This document shows, piece by piece, positions 44,501 through 52,593 of a stretch of 64,000 bases of DNA. The notes below the pieces were generated by a model that was not told where the DNA came from, did not search any database, and saw nothing but the letters and a program-made list of their open reading frames with translations. Made by a program: the position numbers and the translations under genes. Numbering within the stretch: the stretch's first letter is position 1; each line of letters starts with the position of its first letter. Source of the stretch: Alphaproteobacteria bacterium (lineage in GTDB: Bacteria > Pseudomonadota > Alphaproteobacteria > UBA8366); the NCBI GenBank assembly GCA_021774335.1, contig JAJFJD010000040.1, forward strand, positions 124,001-188,000, in the 5' to 3' direction.

Positions 44501-44826
44501 GGCGCAAGACCTTCGAGCGGTTCCGCCGCGTCGTGATGACCGCGCGGCTGCTGCGGGTGACCGGCAAGTTGCAGCGCGAGGGTATCGTCACCCATATCGT
44601 GGCGGATCGGCTGGAGGACCTGTCCGGGCAGCTCGACGACCTGGCGGACAAGGAAGCGTTCGACCTGACCGTCAGCCCCGCCGACGAGGTGAAGCGCGAC
44701 ATCCCGGTCGATCCCCGGGAACGCGCGCTACGCCGTCAGAAACCGAAACCGCCGACTCCGATCCCACGCCCGAAACACCCGCGCGAACAGGCGAAGGTGC
44801 TGTTCCCATCACGGGATTTTCATTAG
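41551..44826 (+). CDS. dnaE2: Error-prone DNA polymerase DnaE2 (ImuC)
   Basis: A 1091-residue C-family polymerase performing translesion synthesis with ImuA and ImuB. An N-terminal PHP domain is seen (LQVTTNFSFLRGASHAHEFV near residue 8), then the polymerase palm with PDIDVDFE holding Asp379, Asp381 and Asp383, the thumb and fingers, and an OB-fold region (GVIFITIEDETGVANIIVW, about 970-988). The ATG at 41551 overlaps the imuB stop, so the three genes form one SOS operon. It ends five bases from the convergent SLC13-type gene. Confidence 0.95.
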   Translation: MMAPDYAELQVTTNFSFLRGASHAHEFVARAVELGHTAIAVADRNSLAGIVRMHIAAKDADLPLLVGARLDLTDGASLLAFPEDRAAYGRLSRLITVGRRRAPKGECELTRADVFEYGAGMVFVALPPEGLDAPDDGFAAELSALAAAFPEACYLAGQNLLRGDDTQRLVRLAEIAGVCGVPLVATNDVHMHEAARRPLADMLICIREHCTIDDAGYRLVANGERHLKSAEDMMRLFEAYPDAVARTQEIVQRCRFNLDELRYEYPDEVTGDGRTPQEELIHQTWEGAKGRYPGGVPKAVKAVVEHELDLIGQLGYAPYFLTVYDIVRFARERHILCQGRGSAANSAVCYCLGITAVDPSKLDLLFERFVSTERNEPPDIDVDFEHERREEVIQYIYEKYGRDRAGMTAVVSCYRARGAVREAGKAMGLSRDTVTALAGQVWGWSSDGIDEDQVREIGLDPTDRRLRQTLLLTATLIGFPRHLSQHVGGFVISRGPLTETVPIENAAMEDRTVIEWDKDDLDALGILKIDVLSLGMLTCIRKGFDLIHQHFGKDYDLATVPTEDPAVYDMLCNADSIGVFQVESRAQMAFLPRMKPRDFYDLVIEVAIVRPGPIQGDMVHPYLRRRNGEEQVAYPSEALREVLGKTLGVPLFQEQAMKIAIVGAGFTPSEADRLRRAMATFRRVGTIHSFREKFISGMAARGYDTDFADRCFRQIEGFGEYGFPESHAASFAMLVYVSAWMKCHYPAVFAAALLNSQPMGFYAPAQIVRDAVDHDVTALPPDVNQSDWDSSLEVNADSIGGLALRLGLRQIKGLSEDHALCLIEKRNNGYWDPAALWRRTGLPASVLEALARADAFGSMGLKRRQALWIAKGLGDSPLPLFAGIEGSEWGDEPMVDLPEMSIGEEVVEDYSWMRLSLKRHPLDLLRGRMTLMEAIPAARLIETKDEARVTVAGLVLVRQRPGSAKGVIFITIEDETGVANIIVWRKTFERFRRVVMTARLLRVTGKLQREGIVTHIVADRLEDLSGQLDDLADKEAFDLTVSPADEVKRDIPVDPRERALRRQKPKPPTPIPRPKHPREQAKVLFPSRDFH

Positions 44827-44831
44827 CGCGG

Positions 44832-46250
44832 TTATCCGCCGCCGAACATCCCGAGCCAGCGCCACCACAGGAAATTCAGCGGCGTGATGACGACCACGTA
44901 GATCGTGGTATAGGCGAGGCACATCCGCACCGTGCGGCCGAAATTCACTTGCCCCAGCAGCATCGCCGTCAGGACGGGTGCGACCTGATACGGCAGCAGG
45001 ATCACCATGAAGCTAGTCACCTGCGACAGCATCGCGGTTTTGAGCGGCCAACCGGTCGCCGCCGCGATGTCGGGGGCCAGCGGGGTCAGCACTGCCGCCG
45101 CGCCGGCCGGGTTGGCGGCCAGCGACATCAGCGACCCCATGCCGAGGATGGCGCCGAAGTTATAGGCGTCGCTGTTCGGTGACAGTCCCGAGACATCGAT
45201 GAACAACGCCCCCAGCGTCTTGGCGAGCCCACTGTCCGCGACCACCGCGCCGAGGCCGATGATCCCGGCGGTAAAGAACCAGGGGGCGTAGTTGACCGAC
45301 TCGCTTAATGCCTTCGGGGGCACCAGGCCTGGAATCGGCAGCAAGCAGATGACGGCCGCGCCGAATGCGATCCAGGCGGGGGCGATACCGTGCAGCGTGT
45401 CCGTGGCCCACAATGCCAGCGTCAACACGAGCAATACCGTCAAGCGGCGTTCGTCCTTGCTCATCGCCGTGTGGCTTTCGGAGTCGAAAGCGCGCGGCGC
45501 GTCGCTGCGGAACATCACCATGACCAGCAACAGGATCGACAGGAAGGACAGCAGCCCGGCGACCGGCATGTTGAGCAGGAAGAATTCGCCGTAGCGCAGC
45601 GTGACACCGTAGATGCTCTCGATCAGGCCGCTCATCACCACGTTCGGCACGGTCGCGGGCAACAGGCCCATCGGCGACATTACGGTGCTGAAGGCGGCGG
45701 CGAGGATCATCCCGTCCCGGCCGCTGCTGCCGGGCTCATACCCCATCCGGTCGGCCAAGGCGACGACGATGGGTACCAGCAGGACGACACGGCTCATCGC
45801 CGACGGCATGACGAAGGCGAGGCCGAAGGCCGCGAGTGCGACGCCCAGCAACACCCGCCGATAGGAATGCCCCGTCCGTCGAAGCACCGCCTCGGCCATG
45901 CGGATGCCGAGACCGGTGCGCTGTACGGCGACGCCGAGCACGATGCCGCCGAAGATCAGCCAGACGGCGCCCGCGTGAAAGCCGGAGAACACGACGACGG
46001 GTTCGGCGACATGCAGGACCACGGCGAGGAGGAAAAATAGGAAGCTGGTGACATGCGGGGGCAGCACCTCGGTCGCCCAGAAGGCGACGGCGATGAATAC
46101 CAGGCCGAGGGCGCGCAACGCGTTGGGTTCGATGCCGTTTGGTGGCGGCAAGACCAACAGCCCGGCGCCGATGGCGACCAAGAGTCCGGCGATCAGTTTG
46201 GCGAAGAGCGGGGGCCCGTTGGCCGGGCCTTTTCTATGTGCTGCGCTCAT
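44832..46250 (-). CDS. SLC13/DASS-type anion permease
   Basis: A 472-residue inner-membrane protein with about 11-12 hydrophobic segments. Family-like patterns include FALVMPSAMSRVVLLVPIVVALADRMGY (about 155-182) and the mirrored SLMSLAANPAGAAAVLTPLAPDIA (about 385-408), each carrying the SNP/SNT-like substrate and sodium sites in altered form. Probable substrates are dicarboxylates, sulfate or related organic anions. It stands alone. The ATG at 46250 has a weak ribosome binding site. Confidence 0.8.
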   Translation of the reverse strand: MSAAHRKGPANGPPLFAKLIAGLLVAIGAGLLVLPPPNGIEPNALRALGLVFIAVAFWATEVLPPHVTSFLFFLLAVVLHVAEPVVVFSGFHAGAVWLIFGGIVLGVAVQRTGLGIRMAEAVLRRTGHSYRRVLLGVALAAFGLAFVMPSAMSRVVLLVPIVVALADRMGYEPGSSGRDGMILAAAFSTVMSPMGLLPATVPNVVMSGLIESIYGVTLRYGEFFLLNMPVAGLLSFLSILLLVMVMFRSDAPRAFDSESHTAMSKDERRLTVLLVLTLALWATDTLHGIAPAWIAFGAAVICLLPIPGLVPPKALSESVNYAPWFFTAGIIGLGAVVADSGLAKTLGALFIDVSGLSPNSDAYNFGAILGMGSLMSLAANPAGAAAVLTPLAPDIAAATGWPLKTAMLSQVTSFMVILLPYQVAPVLTAMLLGQVNFGRTVRMCLAYTTIYVVVITPLNFLWWRWLGMFGGG

Positions 46251-46487
46251 GGAGTTTAGGATCTCGGGAAAGCGGGTTCTGGATACCCGTCATAACAAAA
46301 CCGAGCGCAAACGCCTAATGCGGGGGCCACAGGTCGGGACGGGAATGTGGCGACATTGTTCATTTCTCATTGCGTCGCGGTGAAAATCGGCGCAGTTAGA
46401 ATTCCAGCGCACAACGTCCGGCCCCCGGAAAATGGTTCTCATTTAGTCGGACCGGCGACAGCAGTGCGTATTCCGGAGAAAATCGAA

Positions 46488-46787
46488 ATGAGTGCGATTT
46501 ACGGCCTAGCGCTAGTGAGCGCGAGCGTTCTGCTATTCGCCTATATGTTCAAAGCGAAAAACGCACCCGCGCCGGCACGGTGGACACGGTCGAAAATACT
46601 GCTTCAGATAGCGATATTCACGCTGTTCATCGGCGTTATTTTTGGGGCTGCGGTAATCGTGCAATTCCTTGTGAATATCCCGGCGGTGGAGTTCGGCATT
46701 CTGGAAACCGGCCTCCTTTGCGCGATCGTAATTGTGACCGCTGTAATCTGGCGCAAAGTACGGTCGAGCCTCCCTCCGTCGAGCTAG
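46488..46787 (+). CDS. Small hypothetical membrane protein
   Basis: A 99-residue protein with three hydrophobic helices (about 1-21, 40-61 and 65-85) and a basic segment after the first (KAKNAPAPARWTRSK). I start at the ATG at 46488 because GGAGAAAA lies just upstream; the open frame extends further back but codes implausible sequence there. No family is recognised. Confidence 0.55.
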   Translation: MSAIYGLALVSASVLLFAYMFKAKNAPAPARWTRSKILLQIAIFTLFIGVIFGAAVIVQFLVNIPAVEFGILETGLLCAIVIVTAVIWRKVRSSLPPSS

Positions 46788-46911
46788 TACCGTGACCGCG
46801 TCGCTTGCCGTTTGGATGCGATCCTAAGCAAACCTTTACCGCATCGTGCGAATGTGATTCAAAATCCGGTTTGCTGGGCAATACCGGCGTCACGGGTAAG
46901 GCGTCCATTCG

Positions 46912-47421
46912 ATGCGGTACGAGAACGGAAAAGCGTTTCCGGAGACAGTGTTGCGTTCCATCACCGAGGCTTTCGGTGACCGCGGGCAACCATCTGTCAT
47001 GACCACGTCCAAGCAACTGTCCGATTTGGAATACGAGGAGGTCATGGCCTTCTCCGGCAAGACGTGGGACGCCGTGACCTTCGACATGGTGGAGCAGTAT
47101 GCCGATGCCGTGTTTTGGTTCACGCCGGAGGCATTCTGTTACTATCTACCCGGGTTCCTGGTCGCGGGGCTCCAAGCCGATCGCCGGGATTCGAATGCCT
47201 ATGATGCGCTGATAGGGATGTTGGATCGAAGCGCTGAGCCCGGTTATTGGGATGAATTCTTCCTGGAACGCTGGCCGGTCTTGTCGGCGGATGAAGTCGA
47301 TGCCGTTGCGCTTTGGATGCGATGGTTCGAGGGAGAAGAACCGGCCGTCTATTTCCCCAACACATTCGAACGCGTTCAGGAAACACTTGCCCTGTTGAAG
47401 CAAAAGCGGACTGGCCCGTGA
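46912..47421 (+). CDS. Hypothetical protein, possibly DUF6714-like
   Basis: A 169-residue soluble protein rich in aromatic and acidic residues (TFDMVEQYADAVFWFTPEAFCYYLPGFLVAGL, cited as the region 55-86). The pattern resembles small uncharacterised proteins of the DUF6714 type, but I am not certain. The start could also be GTG or TTG at 46948/46951, which has GGAG upstream. Its stop overlaps the ankyrin gene start by four bases (GTGA), so the two are coupled. No catalytic motif is seen. Confidence 0.6.
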   Translation: MRYENGKAFPETVLRSITEAFGDRGQPSVMTTSKQLSDLEYEEVMAFSGKTWDAVTFDMVEQYADAVFWFTPEAFCYYLPGFLVAGLQADRRDSNAYDALIGMLDRSAEPGYWDEFFLERWPVLSADEVDAVALWMRWFEGEEPAVYFPNTFERVQETLALLKQKRTGP

Positions 47422-47804
47422 AGCAGGAATGGCACGACGCCGCCGTCGCTGGTGACGAAACAAGCATTACACGTCTGTTGACGGCGGGCGAGGACGTCGA
47501 CGCCAAGGATCGCCACGGCCAGACCGCGCTGATGCTTGCGGCGACATATGGTCATGATGGCGTTGTCGGCATTTTGTTGGCGCATGGTGCGAATACCGAT
47601 GTGACGGCTAAATACGGGTTGAGCGCCTTGATGCTCGCCGTGGTCAATCAGTATGCGAAAATAGCGCGACAACTCGTCGATGCAGGGTCGGAGCTTTCAC
47701 TCAAAGGGTCGGGTGCGCCAGGCTTTGCAGGGAAGACAGCACTGGACCTCGCCGAGCATGCCGGCATGACGGAAATCGCTAAATATATCTCCGCCGCCGG
47801 ATGA
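47418..47804 (+). CDS. Ankyrin-repeat protein
   Basis: A 128-residue protein made of about four ankyrin repeats: DETSITRLLTAGEDVDAKDRHGQTALMLAATYGHDGVVGILLAHGANTDVTAKYGLSALMLAV and a last repeat ending in AGKTALDLAEHAGMTEIAKYI (cited as residues 12-75 and 100-123). It starts at GTG 47418, overlapping the previous stop. No signal peptide is visible. Ankyrin proteins act through protein contacts; its partner is likely the product of the coupled upstream gene. Confidence 0.8.
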   Translation: MKQEWHDAAVAGDETSITRLLTAGEDVDAKDRHGQTALMLAATYGHDGVVGILLAHGANTDVTAKYGLSALMLAVVNQYAKIARQLVDAGSELSLKGSGAPGFAGKTALDLAEHAGMTEIAKYISAAG

Positions 47805-47930
47805 CGCCTGTTGGGGGTGGTCAGGGAGCGTTCCAACCGTTTTGCCGTGTTTCGCCAGTCCGGATAGACTCTGATCCAGTCACGTTACGGGCCGGGATAG
47901 ATCGGTCGACCATCCAAAAGGAAATTGGCC

Positions 47931-49136
47931 ATGACTGACCAGGGTAGAGACCCCGGCATCGATAAACTCGCATCTACCGAAACTCTGATCATTGATGAAA
48001 TCGAGATCATTCCGCTTGATCTGCTGCCGAGCCTGCGGCGGTTGTTGCCGACGGGGCCAATTCAATACGGCGAGACAGGGATGGTGGGCCGGTCCGTGCT
48101 GGTCGCGGTCCGGGCCGGTGGCATAACCGGCTGGGGCCAAATTCGGCCGGTGAATCCCTTCCAGGCCGATACCGCATCGAGCGCCGTTGCCGCGCTCCGC
48201 GACTACTACGCACCGTTGGCGGTGGGCCGGAACGCCTTTCATCGCGCCGCGCTGCTGCGCGAGATGACGCGGAAACTGCCGCCGAACTCGGCTGCTTTGG
48301 CGATGTTTGACGTAGCACTGCACGATCTGCTGGGGCGGGCGCTGGGCGTTCCTGTCCATGCCTTGCTGGGCGGCGCTTGCAAGGATCGCATGCCGCTGGA
48401 ATGGTCGGTCGGCGCGGGCAGCGTCGATCAGATGGTCCATGAGGCGGCGCACGCTTTTGCCGATTACAAGACGCCGTATGTCTGTTTCAAAGTCGGTCCG
48501 GTGGAGAAACTGCCCGAGAATGTCGAAACGCTGCATCAAGTTCGCGAGCAGCTTGGCGATACGGTTCATCTTGCGCTTGACGCCAACGGCAGCCTTTCCG
48601 CAAGGGAAGCGATCCAGCTGGCGGAGGGGCTTTGGGATGTGGAGATCGCCTATTTCGAGCAACCGGTCGAGGGATGGGACCTCGCCGCGCTGAAACGCGT
48701 GCGCGACCATGCGGGCATGCCGGTGATGGCCGACGAAGCCGTCTACACGCCGCAGGATGCGATAAAGGTGACGCAGGCGGAGGCGGCGGACGTACTCGGC
48801 ATCAAACTATACAAGAGCGGCGGGCTTTGGCGTGGCCGGCAGATCGCCCTGGTTGCCGAGGCCGCCGGCTATGACGTGAACTGCGCCGGCACGGCGAACG
48901 GGTCGCATCTGGAGGCGCTGGCGGCGGCGCATCTCGGCGCATCCGTACCGAACCATGCCTTCGGCGCGGAATTCACCATGGGGCTGCCGCAGGTTGCGGA
49001 AGATCCGATCGTGCCCGATCCGGTGATGGAGATCGTGGACGGCGAATGCACCGTGCCGACGGGGCCGGGTCTTGGCGGTGTGGTCGATGAGGCGGCGGTG
49101 GAAAAACACGCAATCGAGCGGATTCGCGTCACCTAG
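47931..49136 (+). CDS. Mandelate racemase/muconate lactonizing enzyme family protein
   Basis: A 401-residue enolase-superfamily protein. It has an N-terminal capping domain (about 20-140) and a modified TIM barrel with KVGPVEKLPENVETL, the metal ligands in LALDANGSL (Asp) and YFEQPVEGWD (Glu), and the third in VMADEAVYTPQDA. The reaction starts by proton abstraction next to a carboxylate; whether it is a racemase, cycloisomerase or sugar-acid dehydratase cannot be told. The ATG at 47931 has AAAGGAAA upstream. It is convergent with clpS. Confidence 0.82.
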   Translation: MTDQGRDPGIDKLASTETLIIDEIEIIPLDLLPSLRRLLPTGPIQYGETGMVGRSVLVAVRAGGITGWGQIRPVNPFQADTASSAVAALRDYYAPLAVGRNAFHRAALLREMTRKLPPNSAALAMFDVALHDLLGRALGVPVHALLGGACKDRMPLEWSVGAGSVDQMVHEAAHAFADYKTPYVCFKVGPVEKLPENVETLHQVREQLGDTVHLALDANGSLSAREAIQLAEGLWDVEIAYFEQPVEGWDLAALKRVRDHAGMPVMADEAVYTPQDAIKVTQAEAADVLGIKLYKSGGLWRGRQIALVAEAAGYDVNCAGTANGSHLEALAAAHLGASVPNHAFGAEFTMGLPQVAEDPIVPDPVMEIVDGECTVPTGPGLGGVVDEAAVEKHAIERIRVT

Positions 49137-49149
49137 TCGGACAACGCGT

Positions 49150-49455
49150 CTATTCCTCCGGCTCGGTGGTGAACATCAGGGGATGTCCGGCTCGGCGTCC
49201 GGCTTCTGTCGCCTCCGTGGCTTTCGTCTCGGCGATGTCTTTCGTATAGACCGCGACGACGCAGACGCCCCGGTTATGCGCCGTCAGCATGATTTGGCTC
49301 GCCTTGCCTTCGCCAATGCCGAACACCGACCGCAGCACCATCACGACGAAGTCACGCGGCGTGTAGTCGTCGTTGAGCAGGATGACCTTATGCATCGGCG
49401 GCCGCTTGGTCTTCGGCTTTGTCTTGGTATCGGGACCGACAACGGGGTCGCTCAT
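49150..49455 (-). CDS. clpS: ATP-dependent Clp protease adaptor ClpS
   Basis: A 101-residue adaptor that brings N-degron substrates to ClpAP. After a basic N-terminal tail, the core KVILLNDDYTPRDFVVMVLRSVFG (about 23-46) and ASQIMLTAHNRGVCVVAVYTKDIAETK (about 52-78) match ClpS closely, including the NDDYT and H-x-x-G motifs for N-end recognition. clpA is not adjacent in this window. Confidence 0.96.
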   Translation of the reverse strand: MSDPVVGPDTKTKPKTKRPPMHKVILLNDDYTPRDFVVMVLRSVFGIGEGKASQIMLTAHNRGVCVVAVYTKDIAETKATEATEAGRRAGHPLMFTTEPEE

Positions 49456-49541
49456 CTCGCCCTGGCACCGTGCGAATTGTGACAGTCAGTAAACACGGTC
49501 GGAATCTTGGCATGCCTAGCGTGATGCGTCTATGCACGAAA

Positions 49542-49579
49542 GGGCCGGGCGGACTCCGTTTGGCGCCGCCGCCCGGCCC
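49542..49579 (-). terminator. GC-rich terminator hairpin after the NmrA-like gene
   Basis: GGGCCGGGCGG (49542-49552) and CCGCCCGGCCC (49569-49579) form an 11-bp stem with a 16-base loop, seven bases beyond the NmrA-like stop on the minus strand. Only a short T tract follows, so termination may be partial. Confidence 0.6.
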
Positions 49580-49585
49580 CTTGGT

Positions 49586-50731
49586 CTAGTTGACGGCGCG
49601 AACCGGGGCGACGCCCTCGTCGGGGCTTTGCCGCGGTGTATCGAATGCGGCTTCTGTCCCCGACTGGTGACAACGCCGCCATTCCGCGCTCTCGCCCACG
49701 AATGTCGGTGATTCGAGCAAGACGTGATTGAGTTTTTTCTCAATCCGATCGGGGTCCGGCTTCGCCGTGGCAAGAATTCTGATGAAATTGCGCATCGCTC
49801 TGAGCTTGTTGGTGGATGTCCGCACCGCCTCGGGGCGGCTTGCCGCATAGCGCCGCGCGATGGTCTCGAAATCTTCCGGTTCCCGCCCGCTCACCACCTG
49901 CACGGCATCGGTCGGGGCGGAAACCGCGAATGCGCCGCGCCGGTATTCCTCGGTGTAGAGACGAAGCTGGGTGAGCGTCGCTTCGGTGAAGCCGGGGGGC
50001 TGGAGCGCCGTCAGCGCTTTGAGAAACATCGACTCCGAGATGTTTTGATATTTGACCTTGCGGCCCAGCACCGTGCTGAGCACGGCGGCGATGTCGTTGG
50101 GCGATAGCAGCGCCGGTCCCGTCGGACGATATATCTTACCAGCATGCGTTGCGGGATCGATGAGCGCGCCGACACTGACTGCCGCGATGTCTTCAGTCGA
50201 CGGCGGCGCGTTTCCCTTCACATCCCCATCGCCCAGCGGCATGGTCAGGAGACCAAGCTGCGCCGCGGGTTCCAGTACCATGAAGTAATTGTCGGCGAAC
50301 CAACCGACGTTGTTCACCGTCACGGTCGTGTCCGGCAGCAAATTCAGGATTGCGTCATTCAACCAGACTTCGCGCGTGTAAACGGATGGGTGATCCGAGT
50401 GGCTCAGCCACTGACTCAACGTGACGACATGCTCGATCCTATTCTCCTGAGCGGCGATGGCAAAAACTGCGCCGAAATGGAGGCCGTTCGGCGCGGTCGG
50501 TGCGCAATGGTAGGCTCGTTGGATACCTTTCATCGCGCGGCGCATGTCCGCCAAGGCGAATTGGTCGCCGAGAAATAGTTCGGCGCCTGCCTCTTCGAGG
50601 CGCCTCGCTCTATGATCGTCGCGCCGTACGAAAGCCTGCACGGGATATCCTTTTTCGAGGAGTTGCAGGGCGGTCTGCAGGCCGGTTTTGCCGGCGGCAC
50701 TTGTGATGAGGATCTTCGGTTTGATGGACAT
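49586..50731 (-). CDS. NmrA-like NAD(P)-binding protein
   Basis: A 381-residue protein with an N-terminal Rossmann fold (ILITSAAGKTGLQTALQLLEKGYPVQAFVRRDD, cited as residues 7-39) of the atypical SDR/NmrA class. There is no canonical YxxxK active site, so it may be a redox sensor or quinone reductase. The C-terminal 80 residues extend beyond the usual family length. GGAG precedes the ATG. It is divergent from an HxlR-type regulator, with a perfect palindrome between the two genes. HxlR regulators often control such redox proteins. Confidence 0.8.
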   Translation of the reverse strand: MSIKPKILITSAAGKTGLQTALQLLEKGYPVQAFVRRDDHRARRLEEAGAELFLGDQFALADMRRAMKGIQRAYHCAPTAPNGLHFGAVFAIAAQENRIEHVVTLSQWLSHSDHPSVYTREVWLNDAILNLLPDTTVTVNNVGWFADNYFMVLEPAAQLGLLTMPLGDGDVKGNAPPSTEDIAAVSVGALIDPATHAGKIYRPTGPALLSPNDIAAVLSTVLGRKVKYQNISESMFLKALTALQPPGFTEATLTQLRLYTEEYRRGAFAVSAPTDAVQVVSGREPEDFETIARRYAASRPEAVRTSTNKLRAMRNFIRILATAKPDPDRIEKKLNHVLLESPTFVGESAEWRRCHQSGTEAAFDTPRQSPDEGVAPVRAVN

Positions 50732-50829
50732 CTCGGGGTTTCTCCGGAATAGATTAAATTGGGGCGGCCCACTGGTTCGGGCGGCGATGGAATCTTAGAT
50801 GGCCGAACACTTGAAAAAATCAATTAGCA

Positions 50830-50846
50830 ACTTTATTTAATAAAGT
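50830..50846. promoter_or_regulatory. 17-bp palindrome, candidate HxlR-family operator
   Basis: ACTTTATT-T-AATAAAGT is a perfect inverted repeat with eight-base arms, in the 139-base divergent gap between the NmrA-like and HxlR-type genes, 24 bases before the HxlR start. Its size and AT-rich symmetry fit operators of HxlR-family dimers. Confidence 0.6.
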
Positions 50847-50870
50847 AACAAAATCGTGAGGGAATGATGC

Positions 50871-51533
50871 ATGGCAGCATCTCGGCGCTACAAATTGCTT
50901 TGCCCGATCGCGCGGGCCCTGGACCGAATTGGCGACCGTTGGACGCTTTTGATCCTGCGGGATCTGCACGCGGGGCCGGCGCGATTCTCTGATTTGCAGA
51001 CGGGACTTACAGGGATTGCCGCCAATCTTCTGACCGATCGCTTGCAGCAGTTGGCGGATGACGGTCTGGTCGAAAAGCGGGCTGGCGAATACGGCGTGAT
51101 GCTATACGCGCTGACGCCGCTCGGCGCCCGCACACGGGATTTGCTGTTCGAGCTTGCGATGTTCGGTGGCCGGTTTGAACCGGATCCGGAGCCCCGCAGA
51201 CCGGGCAACCTGAGGACCATCGCGGTTACCCTGACCGCTGCGTGTCAGCGGGTACTCGAACCGGGCGTGGCCTTCAAGGCCGCGCTTAGTGTCGATGATG
51301 AAATGTTTACGATGAACGTCGCCGATGGCCGGGTCGATATTCGATACGCGCCGGCGTCGTCACCGGATGTCACCTTAACGACGTCGTACGAGCCGATGGT
51401 CGATACGGCGGACGGCAACATGACGGCGGAGGAGTTCGCCGCGAATCACGCAGAGATCGTTGCGCATACGCCGGGTAAGGATGCGGAATTGATGGGATTG
51501 CTGGGCGCGGCAATGTCCATGTTTCGCGACTGA
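50871..51533 (+). CDS. HxlR-type regulator with C-terminal SCP2-like domain
   Basis: A 220-residue protein. The N-terminal winged helix (about 8-100) has the HxlR pattern CPIARALDRIGDRWTLLILRDLHAGPARFSDLQ, cited as residues 11-43, with Cys11 as in redox- or ligand-sensing members. The C-terminal half (about 110-218) resembles a sterol-carrier-protein-like (SCP2) lipid-binding domain, with TVSVDDEMFTMNVADGRVDIR-like strands. GTGAGGGA precedes the ATG. It probably represses the divergent NmrA-like gene; the C-terminal domain could bind a hydrophobic ligand. Confidence 0.8.
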   Translation: MAASRRYKLLCPIARALDRIGDRWTLLILRDLHAGPARFSDLQTGLTGIAANLLTDRLQQLADDGLVEKRAGEYGVMLYALTPLGARTRDLLFELAMFGGRFEPDPEPRRPGNLRTIAVTLTAACQRVLEPGVAFKAALSVDDEMFTMNVADGRVDIRYAPASSPDVTLTTSYEPMVDTADGNMTAEEFAANHAEIVAHTPGKDAELMGLLGAAMSMFRD

Positions 51534-51542
51534 GCACGCTTT

Positions 51543-52310
51543 CTAGGAATCCTGATCGGATTCCCGCTTTTTCCGGAACGCTTCGCCGAAAGCTCCGGCA
51601 AGAATGCCGGCGGGTAGGGCAATTAGGCCAAGCGACGACAGGGCGCTCAGCGCGGCAAACACTTTGCCGATTGGGGTGACCGGGTAGACATCGCCATAGC
51701 CGACCGTCGTTAATGTTGCGACGGCCCACCACATCGCGCGCGGGATACTGCCGAATGCCTCGGGCTGCTGGTCTTTCTCCGCCACAAACAGGATCACCGC
51801 CGATACCAGAAGAATACCGAGCGTGAACATGGCGCTCAGCAGAAGCTCGTATCCGCGGCTGGCTACTGCGCTTCTCAGGTTTGTCAGTGCGGTCGTAAAA
51901 GCGCCCAAACGCGCCAGAACCAAAATCCGGCTAAGCCGGATCAGGCGAAGTAGAAATGTATCTGAGCCAATGAATCCTAGTAGGAATGGTATAATCGCGA
52001 TGAGATCTATTATCGCAACCAAAGAAAAAATGTATTTTATTCGTCCGAATACACCTTGGTATTCTGGATGTTCCCCCATAACCCAAATGCGAGTTATGTA
52101 TTCAATGGAGAACACCAAAAGAAATACGATGTTTAGTGTTTGAAATATTACTGCGTATGGCTCCGATATCGACTTTTCCGTTTCGAGAGCGACGGTCACG
52201 ACGCTGGCCAGTACAAAAAAGATAATGAGCAGATTGACTGGTGAGAGTCCCTGCCCAGTCCAAGCTTTTGGGTAGAACTGGCGATACAGTTTTGGTCGCA
52301 GTTTTCCCAT
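51543..52310 (-). CDS. Voltage-gated-like potassium channel
   Basis: A 255-residue inner-membrane protein with a six-helix ion-channel layout. S1-S4-like helices lie at about 22-140 (the S4 region RLIRLSRILVLARLG has spaced arginines), and the pore with selectivity filter TVGYGDVYP lies around residues 200-208. A coiled tail follows (FRKKRESDQDS). Four subunits should form a K+ channel. I start at ATG 52310; TTG at 52322 is the alternative. The codon use of the N-terminal third is more AT-rich than nearby genes. Confidence 0.88.
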   Translation of the reverse strand: MGKLRPKLYRQFYPKAWTGQGLSPVNLLIIFFVLASVVTVALETEKSISEPYAVIFQTLNIVFLLVFSIEYITRIWVMGEHPEYQGVFGRIKYIFSLVAIIDLIAIIPFLLGFIGSDTFLLRLIRLSRILVLARLGAFTTALTNLRSAVASRGYELLLSAMFTLGILLVSAVILFVAEKDQQPEAFGSIPRAMWWAVATLTTVGYGDVYPVTPIGKVFAALSALSSLGLIALPAGILAGAFGEAFRKKRESDQDS

Positions 52311-52593
52311 ACCGTGCCCCAATCGCTGGATGTGTAAGTTTCCGGAATTCAGTTTAATTTTTTATGGCTATTGGAAAAGATAAATATCTATAGAGTTAAT
52401 ATTTGTTAAATTCATTGTCAATTGACGAATTGTACTTTCCTTTTGTTTAAATCTTATGGTGAGCATTTCCCGTTACCTTATCTGTTTCGGCCAGTATCTG
52501 CGGTTTAGAACTTTTGAGTGACAATGGGCTATCATGGAAACGGTGGCTGCCGGTTTACGCCGCACTGTCGAATCAAGAAAGGATCACCGCACC
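52311..52593. other. AT-rich divergent intergenic region
   Basis: The 283 bases between the K+ channel and dioxygenase starts are AT-rich at about 52340-52460, unlike the surroundings, and hold the ten-base palindrome GTCAATTGAC (52417-52426). Both genes probably have promoters here. I see no gene or RNA. Confidence 0.4.
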
